A stretch of 13,650 bases of DNA from Amoebophrya sp. AT5.2 (Eukaryota; Sar; Dinophyceae; Syndiniales; Amoebophryaceae), in the NCBI GenBank assembly GCA_005223375.1, contig RXOD01005517.1, positions 1-13,650 on the forward strand, in the 5' to 3' direction. The notes below the pieces were generated by a model. The model searched no databases. It was not told the DNA's origin and was given only the letters and a program-made list of their open reading frames with translations. Position numbers and translations under genes: made by a program. This document shows positions 1 through 7,879 of this stretch, piece by piece (position 1 is the stretch's first letter; every line of letters starts with the position of its first letter).

Positions 1-252
1 GGCTGCCGGTGCCGGTGCCGCCTTTTTTGGCCAGACCCTGGTCGAGGTCGGGGTCGTTCGTGCCTTTCTTGCAGGCACCGGTAGCGGTTTCGGGGTCTTT
101 CTTCCAGTTGGAAGAAGCCGGTAGAAGTCCTGGAGAATTATGAGGCGGAAACTTGTTCTAATACATAGCTTACGGCGTCGGTGGGAGTGGCTGACGCCTA
201 CATATCCGATGACTTGATCCAATCCAGATCGAGCCTTGAGATTGCGAGGCAT
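1..252 (-). CDS. 5' end of an unrecognised gene, cut by the left window edge
   Basis: Reading the minus strand from an ATG at 252 gives 84 codons without a stop, to the window edge. The protein begins MPRNLKARSGLDQVIGYVG, is basic, and runs into a Pro/Ala/Lys-rich stretch ending in an Ala-Pro repeat. A palindromic motif copy (259-271) lies 6 nt upstream of this ATG, as expected if the motif marks 5' ends here. Introns may interrupt the frame: a GT after codon 17 (GTAGGCG) and an AG after a pyrimidine-containing stretch near 146 are possible splice signals. No domain is recognised. The alternative is an open but non-coding GC-rich stretch; the next part of the contig would decide. Confidence 0.3.
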   Translation of the reverse strand, partial: MPRNLKARSGLDQVIGYVGVSHSHRRRKLCIRTSFRLIILQDFYRLLPTGRKTPKPLPVPARKARTTPTSTRVWPKKAAPAPAA

Positions 253-258
253 GTATTT

Positions 259-271
259 GCGAACGATTCTC
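259..271. repeat. Palindromic motif copy 1 (GCGAA-CGA-TTCTC)
   Basis: Interrupted palindrome with flanks extending it to TTTGCGAA-CGA-TTCTCAA. It lies 6 nt upstream of the ATG at 252 on the minus strand and 27 nt past the stop of the preceding gene. Confidence 0.5.
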
Positions 272-297
272 AATTTTAAGGAGCACGAAGATGAAGA

Positions 298-1996
298 TCA
301 TGATGAAGAAGTGCCAGCCGATTTTTTGTCATCTTCATCTGCCTGCGCCTGGGCCTGAAGCGCTTTCTGTTTCGCGGCCGCGCGCAGCTCTTCATACATC
401 TCCGCGCGGATCTGAGCTCTCATCTTCTCTTCCTTCTCGAACTCCGCCCGCATAATCTCATCCGTGCCAGCAAAACCGGAATCGCGAAGTCGCTCGATGT
501 CACCGGAAACGAACGTCTCAGCGGCCGGCTTCGCGGTGGATTCGGTCTTCGCGGCGGCTACGCGGTTCGCGGCGGCAGCTACGGCGGCGGCCGCCTTCTC
601 CTTCTTCGGGCGGCGTTCCTCCTTCAGTTGCTGCGCCTGTTCCTGGCGAGCCCGTGCTTGCTCCTCCAGCTGCCGGATCATACCGCTGTCTTCCTCCTCG
701 TCATCGTCTTCTTCGATGATGACGGTCGGGCGAAAGTCCACGTTTTCGAGACCAGTTTCCGCCTGCTTTTTACGCGCCGCCAGCAGCTCTTCCGGGTCCA
801 CCTTCTCTCCGCGTTTCCAGGCCGCCAGCACGTCGGGCCAGCACGTCGGGCGCTCCCACACCTTCCGCTCCTTGTTCGTCACCGGCGTCCGCGTCGTCCC
901 TTCGGAACCAATGGACTCGCGGAGCTTCTTCCGATCCTCAAGGTCCTGAGGCGTGGAGTTGAGCCGCGCCTTCTTCTTCTCGACGAGTCCGGCACCGCCT
1001 TCCGGAAGGCTGTCCGTGGTCGGAGGCTTCTTGCGGTCGTGAGTGGGGGACTTCCGGCCCGGGATTGCGAAGATGTCCTCTTCACCAACGTCCTCCTCGT
1101 CTTCATCGATCACGAGTTCCTCGCCCAGGTCGTCGCCGGCTTTTCCCACGTCCAGGTCGTCGCCGGCTTTCTCCGGTGTGGTGCCGCCCATCTGGACGTC
1201 GAGGTCCTTCTGCTTCTCGCCGCCGCCGGTGCCGGTACCTCCCAGACCAACCACCTCCACCCTGGTGATCGTTGCCTCCGCGACCGCCCCGGGTGTTGCC
1301 TCCACCTCCAGCACCGCCCTGGTTGTCTTTGCCGCCAGCACCGCCAGCGCCACCTCCAGCGCCGGGTCCGTCGCCGCCGTCTTCTTCGGCCTGCTCGTTC
1401 TCGTCCTCGTCGGATGCCTCGTCCGACCACTCTTCGAAGCCCTCCGGCATGTAACCTCGGCCAGGGCCCGCCAGCGCGTTCATCAGCAGACCAAGCTCGT
1501 TCTCGTTGTGCCGGGAGTCCAGCGACTCCAAGTTATCCCCGGCGGCGGCGTCGAAAGCCGTGCTCTTCGGGAAGTACGGAGGCAGCATCTCCACGCCGTA
1601 GCTGTCGTTCGCCTCGTTCTCATCTCCTTCGATGGCGACTTTCTTCCGGTAGAGGTGCAGCTCCGGCTCCTTAAACTTTTTCTTGTCGATCTTGGGCTTG
1701 AATTCAATAACAAGCTCGTGGCGCGCGCGTGTTAAGCGGTGACCTTTGGGGAGACCGACCCTGATTGGCAGGAGCATGGGCACCGCCCGCGCCTTGTCGA
1801 TGAGCTCGCTGTCGATGCAGTGCGTCGTCTTCCTGTCCTCCTCCGTGAGCGCGAACGGCGTGGCTGTCAAATCCTTCCGATAATACTCCACGTCCAGCCG
1901 CAGGGAGTCGGTGCAAATCTGGGAGCCGAGTTCGAGAATGATTCGCAGATCAGTTGTTCGCGGGCGGCGAGCCGAATAAATGCTTTGCGTCATCAT
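298..1996 (-). CDS. Acidic, Gly-rich, coiled-coil protein of unknown function; one frame break near 1241
   Basis: Two minus-strand reading frames overlap. The first starts at ATG 1996 and makes sense until about 1240; the second makes sense from about 1240 to the stop at 298. Dropping one G from the GGG opposite 1241-1243 joins them into about 565 residues (1698 nt, divisible by three). An N-terminal 180 residues look globular (TDSLRLDVEYYRKDL), followed by an acidic patch (EEWSDEASDEDENEQAEEDG), a Gly-rich linker, a 9-residue tandem duplication (KAGDDLDVG/KAGDDLGEE), and a charged C-terminal half rich in Glu, Ala, Lys and Arg that should form coiled coil and ends in serines. A GT-AG intron of 46-103 nt in the Gly-rich stretch could also restore the frame. 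No family recognised. A palindromic motif copy (1934-1946) lies inside the first 25 codons, so the true start could differ. Confidence 0.6.
1125..1170 (-). repeat. 27-nt tandem duplication in the acidic protein gene
   Basis: A 19-nt identical block occurs at 1125-1143 and 1152-1170 with a period of 27 nt. It encodes the duplicated KAGDDL segment of the protein, so it is an in-frame coding repeat. Confidence 0.75.
1934..1946. repeat. Palindromic motif copy 2 (GAGAA-TGA-TTCGC)
   Basis: This copy falls within the first codons of the minus-strand frame that starts at 1996. On the minus strand it reads GCGAATCATTCTC and is followed 11 nt later by a CAG|ATT that resembles a 3' splice site, as with the copies at 9859-9898. 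Confidence 0.45.
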
Positions 1997-2023
1997 GAGT
2001 ATACATTTTTTATCGGAGGCGCA

Positions 2024-3381
2024 TCAATATGCATTGTTGGAAAAACTTTGAGTATGCAACTGAGTCTGAGTCTGAAAATGAAATCGATAGCAAGACAAAA
2101 GGTCATGACGTGCGGTCTGCTGCTCGTCTTTCAGCGCCTTCCTCAAACCCGCCGGCTTCACGTGCGCCTTCATGTACTTCCCTTGCTCGGCGATAGATTT
2201 TTCCTCCAAAAGCAGCGAATGCTCCCGCAGGAACTCGTCGTCCTTGGCCTTCAGCTCCGCTTCGAGCTGTTCCGCGGTGAGTCCATCGCCTTGGTCGGGA
2301 AGATCCGCAACGGAGAGCCCGGCTTTCTTCAGCGCGCTCTTCACGGCTTTGCTGCCCTTCGTCGCTTTTCCGTTCGCCTTCTTGTACAGCTGCTGCGTCT
2401 CCTTCCTGTCGGCGGTGTGCTGGTCTCCCAGCGTCTTGATCCTGGCATCAACGTCCGCGACGTCGGGGCTCGCCACCTCGGTCATGCACAGCACTGGGAT
2501 GCTGGAGATGTGGGAAGGCAGCCGCACGTGGTCGAATACCGCCAAGGCATGGTCGCGCTCTTTCAAGTCCTTGGAGGGGTTGCTCAAGTACTCGCGGGTA
2601 GTGACGGCGTACGTTCCCGGGCAGGCTTTCGTCAAGTGGACGATGCACTTTACCGTGGCGGTCAGATGGCTCAGCTCCTCCAGCGCGTCCGCCTTCGCCT
2701 TCACCTGCTCCTTGCCGAAGTTCCACGGGGGGAGGTTCCGGCGGGGGTTCAAAATGTCGATGCCGACGGACTCGGGGGCTTTCCCTGTGACGATGTCGCG
2801 GATGCTCCGCACGGTCTCCAAAGTCACTCCGGCTTTGGCGGACTCCGGCGTCGTTCCCTGGAAGCTGTTGTGGGCGAACTGCCACATGATGGAGATCACG
2901 CACTGGCTGTTCTCGCTCATGATGCCCTCGTCCTTGAAGTAGTGGGCCCTCATGTAGTCGCGTAGCGCGCGCAGCGGCAGTGGTCCAGGGTTGGTCGATC
3001 CCTCCAGGTATAAGGTATAATATACCTGACAACAGCAGGCGCGGAGCACCGGGGGGCAGCCTTTCAGGCCGGCAGCGAGGACGTGACTCCTGTACTGAGG
3101 GGCGCCAACGATGATTATGAAATTATGATGCTGAGATGGAGAGCAGTTATGGTCTCCATCCGGTCGGAGAAAGTCACGTGTGGAAAAAGCAGTAAGTACT
3201 TTGTAAAGCCTGCCAACTTGCCGTCGTTCACTTTGGTGGTCCTCTGGCGCACTGCATCGGCCCACCCCGCCGCTGCCTTGTTGTTGCATCCGAGCACGCT
3301 GTAGGCGGTCTTCAAGATCTTGGGTTCGCTCGCATTCTGGACCGCCTCACACCACGACTGGAAAAAATATTTGTCGATCAT
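2024..3381 (-). CDS. Two-exon gene, about 415 aa, unknown function
   Basis: Exon 1 is 3381-3200 and starts MIDKYFFQSWCEAVQN. Exon 2 is 3089-2024. They join across a GT-AG intron (3199-3090) with matching phase 2, and the summed length, 1248 nt, is a multiple of three. I prefer the ATG at 3381 to the in-frame ATG at 3420 because the latter sits inside a palindromic motif copy. The protein is mixed alpha-helical in character, with no signal peptide or clear membrane segment; the C-terminal third is rich in Lys, Glu and Ala (QLYKKANGKATKGSKAVKSA) and probably coiled coil. The last 24 residues read less like protein. A 38-nt intron starting at GTCATG (about 2109) and ending in a pyrimidine-rich TTCATTTTCAG would replace them with a different tail. 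No family recognised. Confidence 0.62.
3090..3199 (-). other. Deduced 110-nt GT-AG intron
   Basis: The donor is AAA|GTACTTACT at 3199 and the acceptor AGTACAG|GAG at 3090. Exon 1 leaves two bases of a codon and exon 2 supplies one, giving Lys, and the frame then stays open for 354 codons. Without splicing the first frame ends at a TAA inside this segment. Confidence 0.65.
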
Positions 3382-3411
3382 GATAAAGGATGTTGATGGT
3401 CTAGAAACTTC

Positions 3412-3424
3412 GCGAACCATTCGT
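3412..3424. repeat. Palindromic motif copy 3 (GCGAA-CCA-TTCGT)
   Basis: This copy lies 31 nt upstream of the preferred ATG at 3381 (minus strand), between that gene and the stop of the next gene at 3498. The outer right position deviates from consensus (T for C). Confidence 0.45.
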
Positions 3425-3490
3425 GAAATTCACTCGTGAGTCTCATGATCCATCGATGCGGAGGCAATGCGCGACGAAAGTAAGGAATTA

Positions 3491-3504
3491 GGTATAGCTA
3501 TACC
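3491..3504. repeat. 14-nt perfect palindrome over a stop codon
   Basis: GGTATAGCTATACC is its own reverse complement. On the minus strand its TAG (3500-3498) is the deduced stop codon of the four-exon gene. It has no loop, so it is unlikely to be an RNA hairpin. Confidence 0.6.
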
Positions 3505-5619
3505 GTGTAAAAATCAAATTCCGGCAGCGGCTTCTTCGTCGATTTCTTGTGCGCGGCGTAGTCGATGGAGAGCTGTCGTAGCAAAGTGCTTTGCATGGAA
3601 TTTAGATTCAAGCGCAAATGTCGATGAGTCAGCAGATGTAGGCGAAGGCCCTCTAGCAAGGCATAGATAGAAACAGACTACCACTTCAGCTGCAAGCTTC
3701 AGAGCCTTATACGTTAGATCGATACTCGCGCTCGTTCTCGTCGCATGCGCCTAGCGATCGCGTTCGCGTCTGAAAATGGCGAAAGCTAAACCAAACGCGC
3801 GGCAGAAAAAGGCGCCAATGAAGAAAGCTCGCGCGACCAAGACCAAGACCAAGTCCAAGACCACGCCCGCGACCAAGAAGAAGCCGCGCAACAAGTACGG
3901 CGCAACGCAAAGCAAAGCCAAGTGCAAGAAAACCCAAAAGGCGAAGACCCAAACCGCATCCAGTGACGCGGACCTAGATGGTGAAGAGCGTAGCGGCTCT
4001 ATGACCATTGGCGACTGCCGCAGGTTCGCGACTGCCCTGCAGAACTCCACCGGCCATAAGCAGCACGCCGGGAACCTCTACGCCCTGGCATGGTCCCTCG
4101 CATGTCTCACCGGCAGGCGAGGCGCAGACGTTCGCCTCCTGCGCCTCAGCGATGTCAAGAGTGACCGCATAAGGATTGGAAGCTCAAAACTAGCGAAAAA
4201 AAAAGGCGGCCGCGGCGCGCTAAAATGGGTTCCAATCGAGCCAACCAAGGCAACTGCGAAACTCATCAGCGACACCCTGACGGAGTGCCGCGCGCGAGGA
4301 CAAGAGGACGACGACAAGATTTTCGAGTTTGGCTACGAAGCCTTCGAAAAGAAGGCGCGGCAAGTGCGCAAGGATTTCCGGCCTACCGATAAGCTCAGTT
4401 GTCCGCCCAATCTCATCACCTCGCACACGCCGCGCAGGAGCCTAGCAGGGCACTTGTTCCGCATGGGCATCGCGCTGACCACGATCAAACAAATTACCGG
4501 TCACTGCAGCGGGGAAACTCTACTCCGGTACATACAAGCCGATTTCGGGTACCAGAAATTGGCCGCCAGCAAGCTCAAGTTCTAATCAAAGCGACACGAC
4601 TGCAGCTGCAACTGCGCCTGCAACTAAAGCGACTCGACTGCATCTGCACACACAAGGCTCCACCAAAGATAAGCTCTCTCCCTCTTGTTAACGATCAATG
4701 TGGGAAGGTGTAAGGTAATAAGTTAAATGCTTACCTGTGGGAACACCACAGACAACTTCTCAACGAGCGCTGTTGTTAACACGTCGGCGCCTTCATTATC
4801 TATCCTCACCACCAATCTCACCAACTCCTCGCACCGGTAGAAGTCGTCGCACAGCACGGTCATCCTGATGAGTGTGCGTGGGTTGAGGTGATTTTGGAGG
4901 GCTGCGGCCGGTCCTGGTTACCAAGGACGAGAGAGAGAAAACAATATCGAGTGCAACTGGAGACCGAGTACAGAGCTAACGACAAGAAGGAGAGTGCGTG
5001 AGGTCCAAGTTCTTGCAGGCCTGGGGGTGCGTGGTGGCCAGCTTCTGGGCCGCCTTCGTGGTGTGGTGCTTCCACAATACTTCGAACAGCCCGTTGTTCG
5101 CCACCACCAACATGCCGAGCTCTGTGGTGAGATAATGTACAAGAAGACTCTGCCGCCCATTCATTCCCATTTTTCAAAACTGCGTGTACGATTATGAGCA
5201 CGGTAGACGATGGCTATTCTCCTGACTAAGCTCTTGCACATACTCGAGCCAACGCCCAGTCCATAGGTGATCTAATCAATTATACTTCCTTGCAGTTGGA
5301 GCTTCCCCTTGATCATCTGCTTCAGCAAGTCCTCGACGTGCTTGACGGAGCGGAGGACGTTGCGCGCGGATTCCACAAACAGTTTGAGGAGGTTCAGCTG
5401 GACCGGTGCCGCAATCAAGTAGCGGGCGTCGCGGAAGCGGGCCACGAATTCTATCAGATCCTTTCTCGAGATCTGTTCGCGCTTCCAGCGGGTGAGGACC
5501 TCGGTCACGTCGGACGCCGTGGGCAAGCGGACACGCAGCTGGCCCGTCTCCTGGCCGGCATCTTGTAGCTCTTGGAAGTGCGGGTCGTCCAGGACGACCC
5601 GACTCGCGGAGAGAGCCAT
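3498..5619 (-). CDS. Four-exon gene, about 256 aa, unknown function; hosts a tyrosine recombinase gene in its last intron
   Basis: Deduced exons on the minus strand: 5619-5286, 5179-4984 (or 4981), 4901-4735 and 3572-3498. The start is an ATG preceded by an A/T-rich leader. Junction phases are 1, 1 and 0, and each acceptor matches its donor. Exon 3 ends in a strong donor (CCACAG|GTAAGC); exon 4 encodes LSIDYAAHKKSTKKPLPEFD and four more residues to a TAG. Exon 2 contains a frame break that closes if one G is dropped from the GGG opposite 5156-5158. The protein looks alpha-helical and repeat-like (FVARFRDARYLIAAPVQLNL; TTELGMLVVANNGLFEVLWK), which could suit an Armadillo-type solenoid, but I recognise no family. 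If exon 3 were not spliced, the protein would end three codons later at TAA 4725-4723, so exon 4 and the large intron are the least certain parts. Confidence 0.55.
3581..3594. repeat. Short inverted repeat next to an acceptor site
   Basis: GCAAAG and CTTTGC are 6-nt arms separated by TG. It lies 8 nt inside the intron from the acceptor of the terminal exon. It may be chance. Confidence 0.4.
3776..4585 (+). CDS. Tyrosine recombinase (phage-integrase fold), Crypton-like
   Basis: A 269-residue intact frame, the only plus-strand gene supported here. Tyrosine recombinases cut and rejoin DNA through a 3'-phosphotyrosine link. The catalytic signature is complete: R115 in TGRRGADVRLLRLSDV, H217 and R220 in HTPRRSLAGHLFRMG, H243 in ITGHCSGETLLRYI, and nucleophile Y252 nine residues later. 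K150, before WVPI, may be the beta-hairpin lysine. Residues 1-65 are extremely Lys/Ala/Thr-rich, like a histone-H1 tail, and could give nuclear targeting and non-specific DNA binding. A normal SAM-like core-binding domain is not evident, since the catalytic fold seems to begin near residue 75. The ATG has an A at -3 and follows CTGAAA. It lies antisense in the last intron of the four-exon gene, and a 23-nt direct repeat follows its stop. It may be a Crypton-type element or a solitary integrase; the element ends are not defined. Confidence 0.87.
   Translation: MAKAKPNARQKKAPMKKARATKTKTKSKTTPATKKKPRNKYGATQSKAKCKKTQKAKTQTASSDADLDGEERSGSMTIGDCRRFATALQNSTGHKQHAGNLYALAWSLACLTGRRGADVRLLRLSDVKSDRIRIGSSKLAKKKGGRGALKWVPIEPTKATAKLISDTLTECRARGQEDDDKIFEFGYEAFEKKARQVRKDFRPTDKLSCPPNLITSHTPRRSLAGHLFRMGIALTTIKQITGHCSGETLLRYIQADFGYQKLAASKLKF
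4588..4648 (+). repeat. 23-nt direct repeat just downstream of the recombinase gene
   Basis: Copies at 4588-4610 and 4626-4648 match at 21 of 23 positions (consensus AAAGCGACWCGACTGCAKCT plus GCA). The first begins 3 nt after the recombinase stop codon. The repeats are rich in CTGCA steps, and more CTGCAACTGCGCCTGCAAC lies between them. They could be recombinase-binding or end sequences, or simple repeat expansion. Confidence 0.6.
4902..4983 (-). other. Deduced intron of 79-82 nt
   Basis: The donor is either T|GTCGTT at 4983 or C|GTTAGC at 4980; both leave phase 1. The acceptor CCGGCCGCAG|CC at 4902 supplies the two missing bases and opens a frame reading LQNHLNPRTLIRMTVLCDDF. Confidence 0.45.
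5180..5285 (-). other. Deduced 106-nt GT-AG intron
   Basis: The donor is AAGGAA|GTATAATT (5285) and the acceptor TACACGCAG|TTTTG (5180), phase 1 on both sides. The spliced frame continues ILKNGNEW before the GGG frame break. Confidence 0.45.
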
Positions 5620-5889
5620 CTTTTAAAAAATTAAATTTATCTTTTGCGAAGATGAGGCGACGACTTCCATTCAAAACTGTGCCGCATCTGCTAGGTTTAT
5701 CACAAGCGCTGCTACAGCAATTGAATGGCTCGAGATGTAGGTCGAGATTTGATTTGGTGAATCGTAGGGCGAGGAAAGCAGACGGATTGGTCGACGTAAT
5801 GCTGAGGCTCTGGGTAGAAACTAAGCGCGAAATGCGACAAAAAGTTTACGTTTTTCCTGCTGATTCTATGCCTGCAGAATGGCGCTCAC

Positions 5890-5902
5890 GAGAATGGTTC
5901 GC
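5890..5902. repeat. Palindromic motif copy 4 (GAGAA-TGG-TTCGC)
   Basis: Full match to the consensus, 271 nt upstream of the ATG at 5619 on the minus strand. Shared context (GAGAATGGTTCGCAGA) extends the identity with copy 5 to 16 nt. Confidence 0.55.
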
Positions 5903-6002
5903 AGAAGTGCCCTTAGATCCCGACGAAAGCCTGTGTATTTCTTGGAAATCAGTGCTTTTTCAAGAAAGTGCAAAGGTATCGCGCGGCATTACCGGGAAGC
6001 GC

Positions 6003-6015
6003 GAGAATGGTTCGC
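6003..6015. repeat. Palindromic motif copy 5 (GAGAA-TGG-TTCGC)
   Basis: Identical to copy 4 over GAGAATGGTTCGCAGA. The two copies are 113 nt apart in the same orientation, in the region upstream of the four-exon gene. Confidence 0.55.
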
Positions 6016-6495
6016 AGAGACGCGAATCTGACGACAAGGATCCGACGCGAAAAACGACAGATGGGCGAGCCTCTTCGCGATGTTTTCGGTGATCAAATAT
6101 CGACCGCGGACACGCATATCTTCAGGGTACAGTCAATGGTGAAAGAACCTACACAGTTCTATTTTACATGGCGACGAAGACTAGAGCAGTGCTTATTTGA
6201 CATAGGCATTAGCGATAGTTCTATACTTCAGCACACGCATTAAATAGCTTCAGGGTCGCTGTTCTACACTTAGCTCCTCCAGATCTATACATTTGACCGC
6301 ATTGATGAGTCATCACTTGACCGCAAAAACAAAAATATCTTGACCAGTCGGAACGTCGGTTGCGCGCAAAAGTTGTCTGTTCATATTTGCAAAAGCTACA
6401 ACACTGCCTGTGAGTTTGTGTGGGTATGGAACTCTGTTTCTATGCCGAAGCGCAAAACCTTTCTACTACTGGCCTCAAGGAAACACAAAAATCTT

Positions 6496-7879
6496 CTACA
6501 GGTCACTGGCATAGTCTGAGCTTGGCGCTTCGTCCTCCGCGCACGCTTCGAGTCGCGTGGTCGCATTGATGTACGGCAGCATGGCTCTCCAGGATGCTTC
6601 AGCCGTTTCGGGGCCGACGTCCGGGAGCTGCAGGCTGGGGTCGACAAACTCCTGGAACCACTCGTAAATCTCCGCCAGCATTTTCCTCCGCGTCGCTGCG
6701 ACCAGCTCTGCGCTCAGCACCTTTCCGGGTACAGTTTTGTGGAATTTCCGACCCTGGTCGTTTGCGGCTCCACTTGGTTTTGGTGCGTCCTTGCCCCGGT
6801 TTTTCCGGCCCGCGCTCACCCGCGCCATCCACATACGCGTCTCCGGCCTGAAGATAATGCACACCGGCGCCAGCTTCTCGCACAAGGCCATTTCCGGCAC
6901 GATCGTCGTCATCTGGTTCTTGAACGTTCTCCACGGCACCGGCCGCGTTGTTCGGTGCGTCTCCTTCTTGTCGGGCCCGCGTTCCTGCTGCACCTGATGG
7001 GCGTCAAACTCCTTGCACTTCCCCTCCACTACTACGTTTTTCCGGGCGATGCTTTTCTCGACCCAGTCCGTGCGCGGCCAATTCCTTCCACCCTGGTCCA
7101 GCTCCAGCGTCACCATCTTGGTCTCGTCGTCCCAGCCCCACTGCTTCTTCGTGATGATGCCGTAGGTGAAGACGTCCGTTAAAGTCGACAGCGGCGGTTG
7201 CGTCAACCAGTGCGAAAACGTACGCACGCGCGGCTCGGAGATGTCGATCCAGTAGTTGCAGGGGTCGACGAGCTGGTCCGCACCAGTTTCGCAGGCCAAA
7301 AGCCAAGCCTTTTTGTTCTCCTTCTTGATCACGACCCACGCGCCGGCGTCGACAGAGCCGGCCTTGCGGATGACGGCGCCGATCGGGATCTCGTTCGCCA
7401 GGCTGCTCTTGTTGCCGGGGTGCCGCTTCAAAAACGCGGGAAGGTCGAACGTTGACAGCAGGTGCCTCGGCAGATCCACGTTCCCACTCGAGCCAATGTC
7501 TCCGCAAAATTTCCCAAACTTGAACATGGTGTCAGTCAGGTGCTGGCGCTTTTCGTACTCGAAAAACGCGTTGTCGAGGAAAGCGCGCATCTTCGCGCCG
7601 GTGAGGTCCGGCTCAGGTATGCGGAGGAAGCCGGGGTTCGCCGCCGCATGGCGGGCGGTCTTCCCTCCGGCGTCGGTCCGTAAGCTCGATCTTTCTCTCC
7701 CGCACATCGATGCACTCTTCAAAACCAGTCCACGGCCGTTCCCGCGCGATCTGGACGCTGTTGTTGTGTTGTGGGATTGATTTGATGCCGCGCAACAAGC
7801 AAGACCCAAGTGAATCAGGACCCGCATCCGCGCCCGCCGCGCCCGCGCCCGCGGCCGCGCGTTCGGCTAAATAGCACAT
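6496..7879 (-). CDS. Unrecognised protein, about 460 aa, with one frame break near 7664
   Basis: The frame from ATG 7879 reads like protein (NNSVQIARERPWTGFEECID) to about 7665. A second frame then reads like protein (FLRIPEPDLTGAKMRAFLDN) to the stop at 6496. Dropping one G from the GGG opposite 7663-7665 joins them into 461 codons including stop. An Ala/Gly-rich stretch follows the start. The middle is rich in aromatics and charged residues (PCNYWIDISEPRVRTFSHWL; KKQWGWDDETKMVTLELDQG) and looks folded. No signal peptide, membrane segment or known motif is seen. In the same frame, upstream of 7879, an ATG at 7984 opens 27 codons (MASPVDPARNVASMSLMARR) ending in TAG at 7903-7901; whether that is a 5' exon is open. 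The longer frame starting at ATG 7827 reads poorly at its N-terminus, so I prefer 7879. Confidence 0.58.

Larger units (their letters stand above)
3573..4734 (-). other. Deduced 1162-nt intron carrying an antisense tyrosine recombinase gene
   Basis: The donor is CCCACAG|GTAAGC and the acceptor CTACGACAG|CTC, both in phase 0. The other deduced introns here are about 80-330 nt, so this one is unusually long, and most of the excess is the oppositely oriented recombinase gene. The tetranucleotide ACAG ends the upstream exon and also ends the intron. A short target-site duplication could leave this pattern, but splice consensus alone could produce it. The 203 nt left of the recombinase gene hold a small palindrome (3581-3594) and no other gene. 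Confidence 0.5.
5620..6495. other. 876-nt intergenic stretch with two palindromic motif copies
   Basis: No convincing gene is seen. It separates the start of the four-exon gene (5619) from the stop of the 460-aa gene (6496). A plus-strand frame at 5652-6092 (146 codons) is open but has mixed third-position composition unlike the GC-rich third positions of the clear genes, so I do not call it. Two copies of the palindromic motif lie at 5890 and 6003. At 6293-6325 the 9-mer TTGACCGCA occurs twice, flanking the palindrome TGATGAGTCATCA (6303-6315), which contains TGAGTCA, a bZIP-type site. Confidence 0.6.

Noticed and set aside
99..116. 18-nt palindrome TTCTTCCA-GT-TGGAAGAA as a regulatory site
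   Set aside because: It lies in the putative coding part of the left-edge gene in a low-complexity context, so chance symmetry is likely.
628..1735. Long plus-strand frames opposite the acidic protein gene
   Set aside because: They are rich in Arg/Leu/Ser/Pro in the way expected from the complement of a GC-rich acidic coding sequence, and the minus strand reads as sensible protein.
1739..2965. 408-codon plus-strand frame opposite the 415-aa gene
   Set aside because: It spans the gap between two minus-strand genes and has an Arg/Leu/Val-rich shadow composition. The minus strand gives phase-consistent exons.
5652..6092. Plus-strand 146-codon frame as a gene
   Set aside because: Its third-position composition differs from the clear genes, no motif is recognisable, and it overlaps two palindromic motif copies in an upstream region. 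It is open probably by chance.
6739..7182. Plus-strand frames opposite the 460-aa gene
   Set aside because: His/Arg/Pro-rich shadow sequence with no protein-like features.
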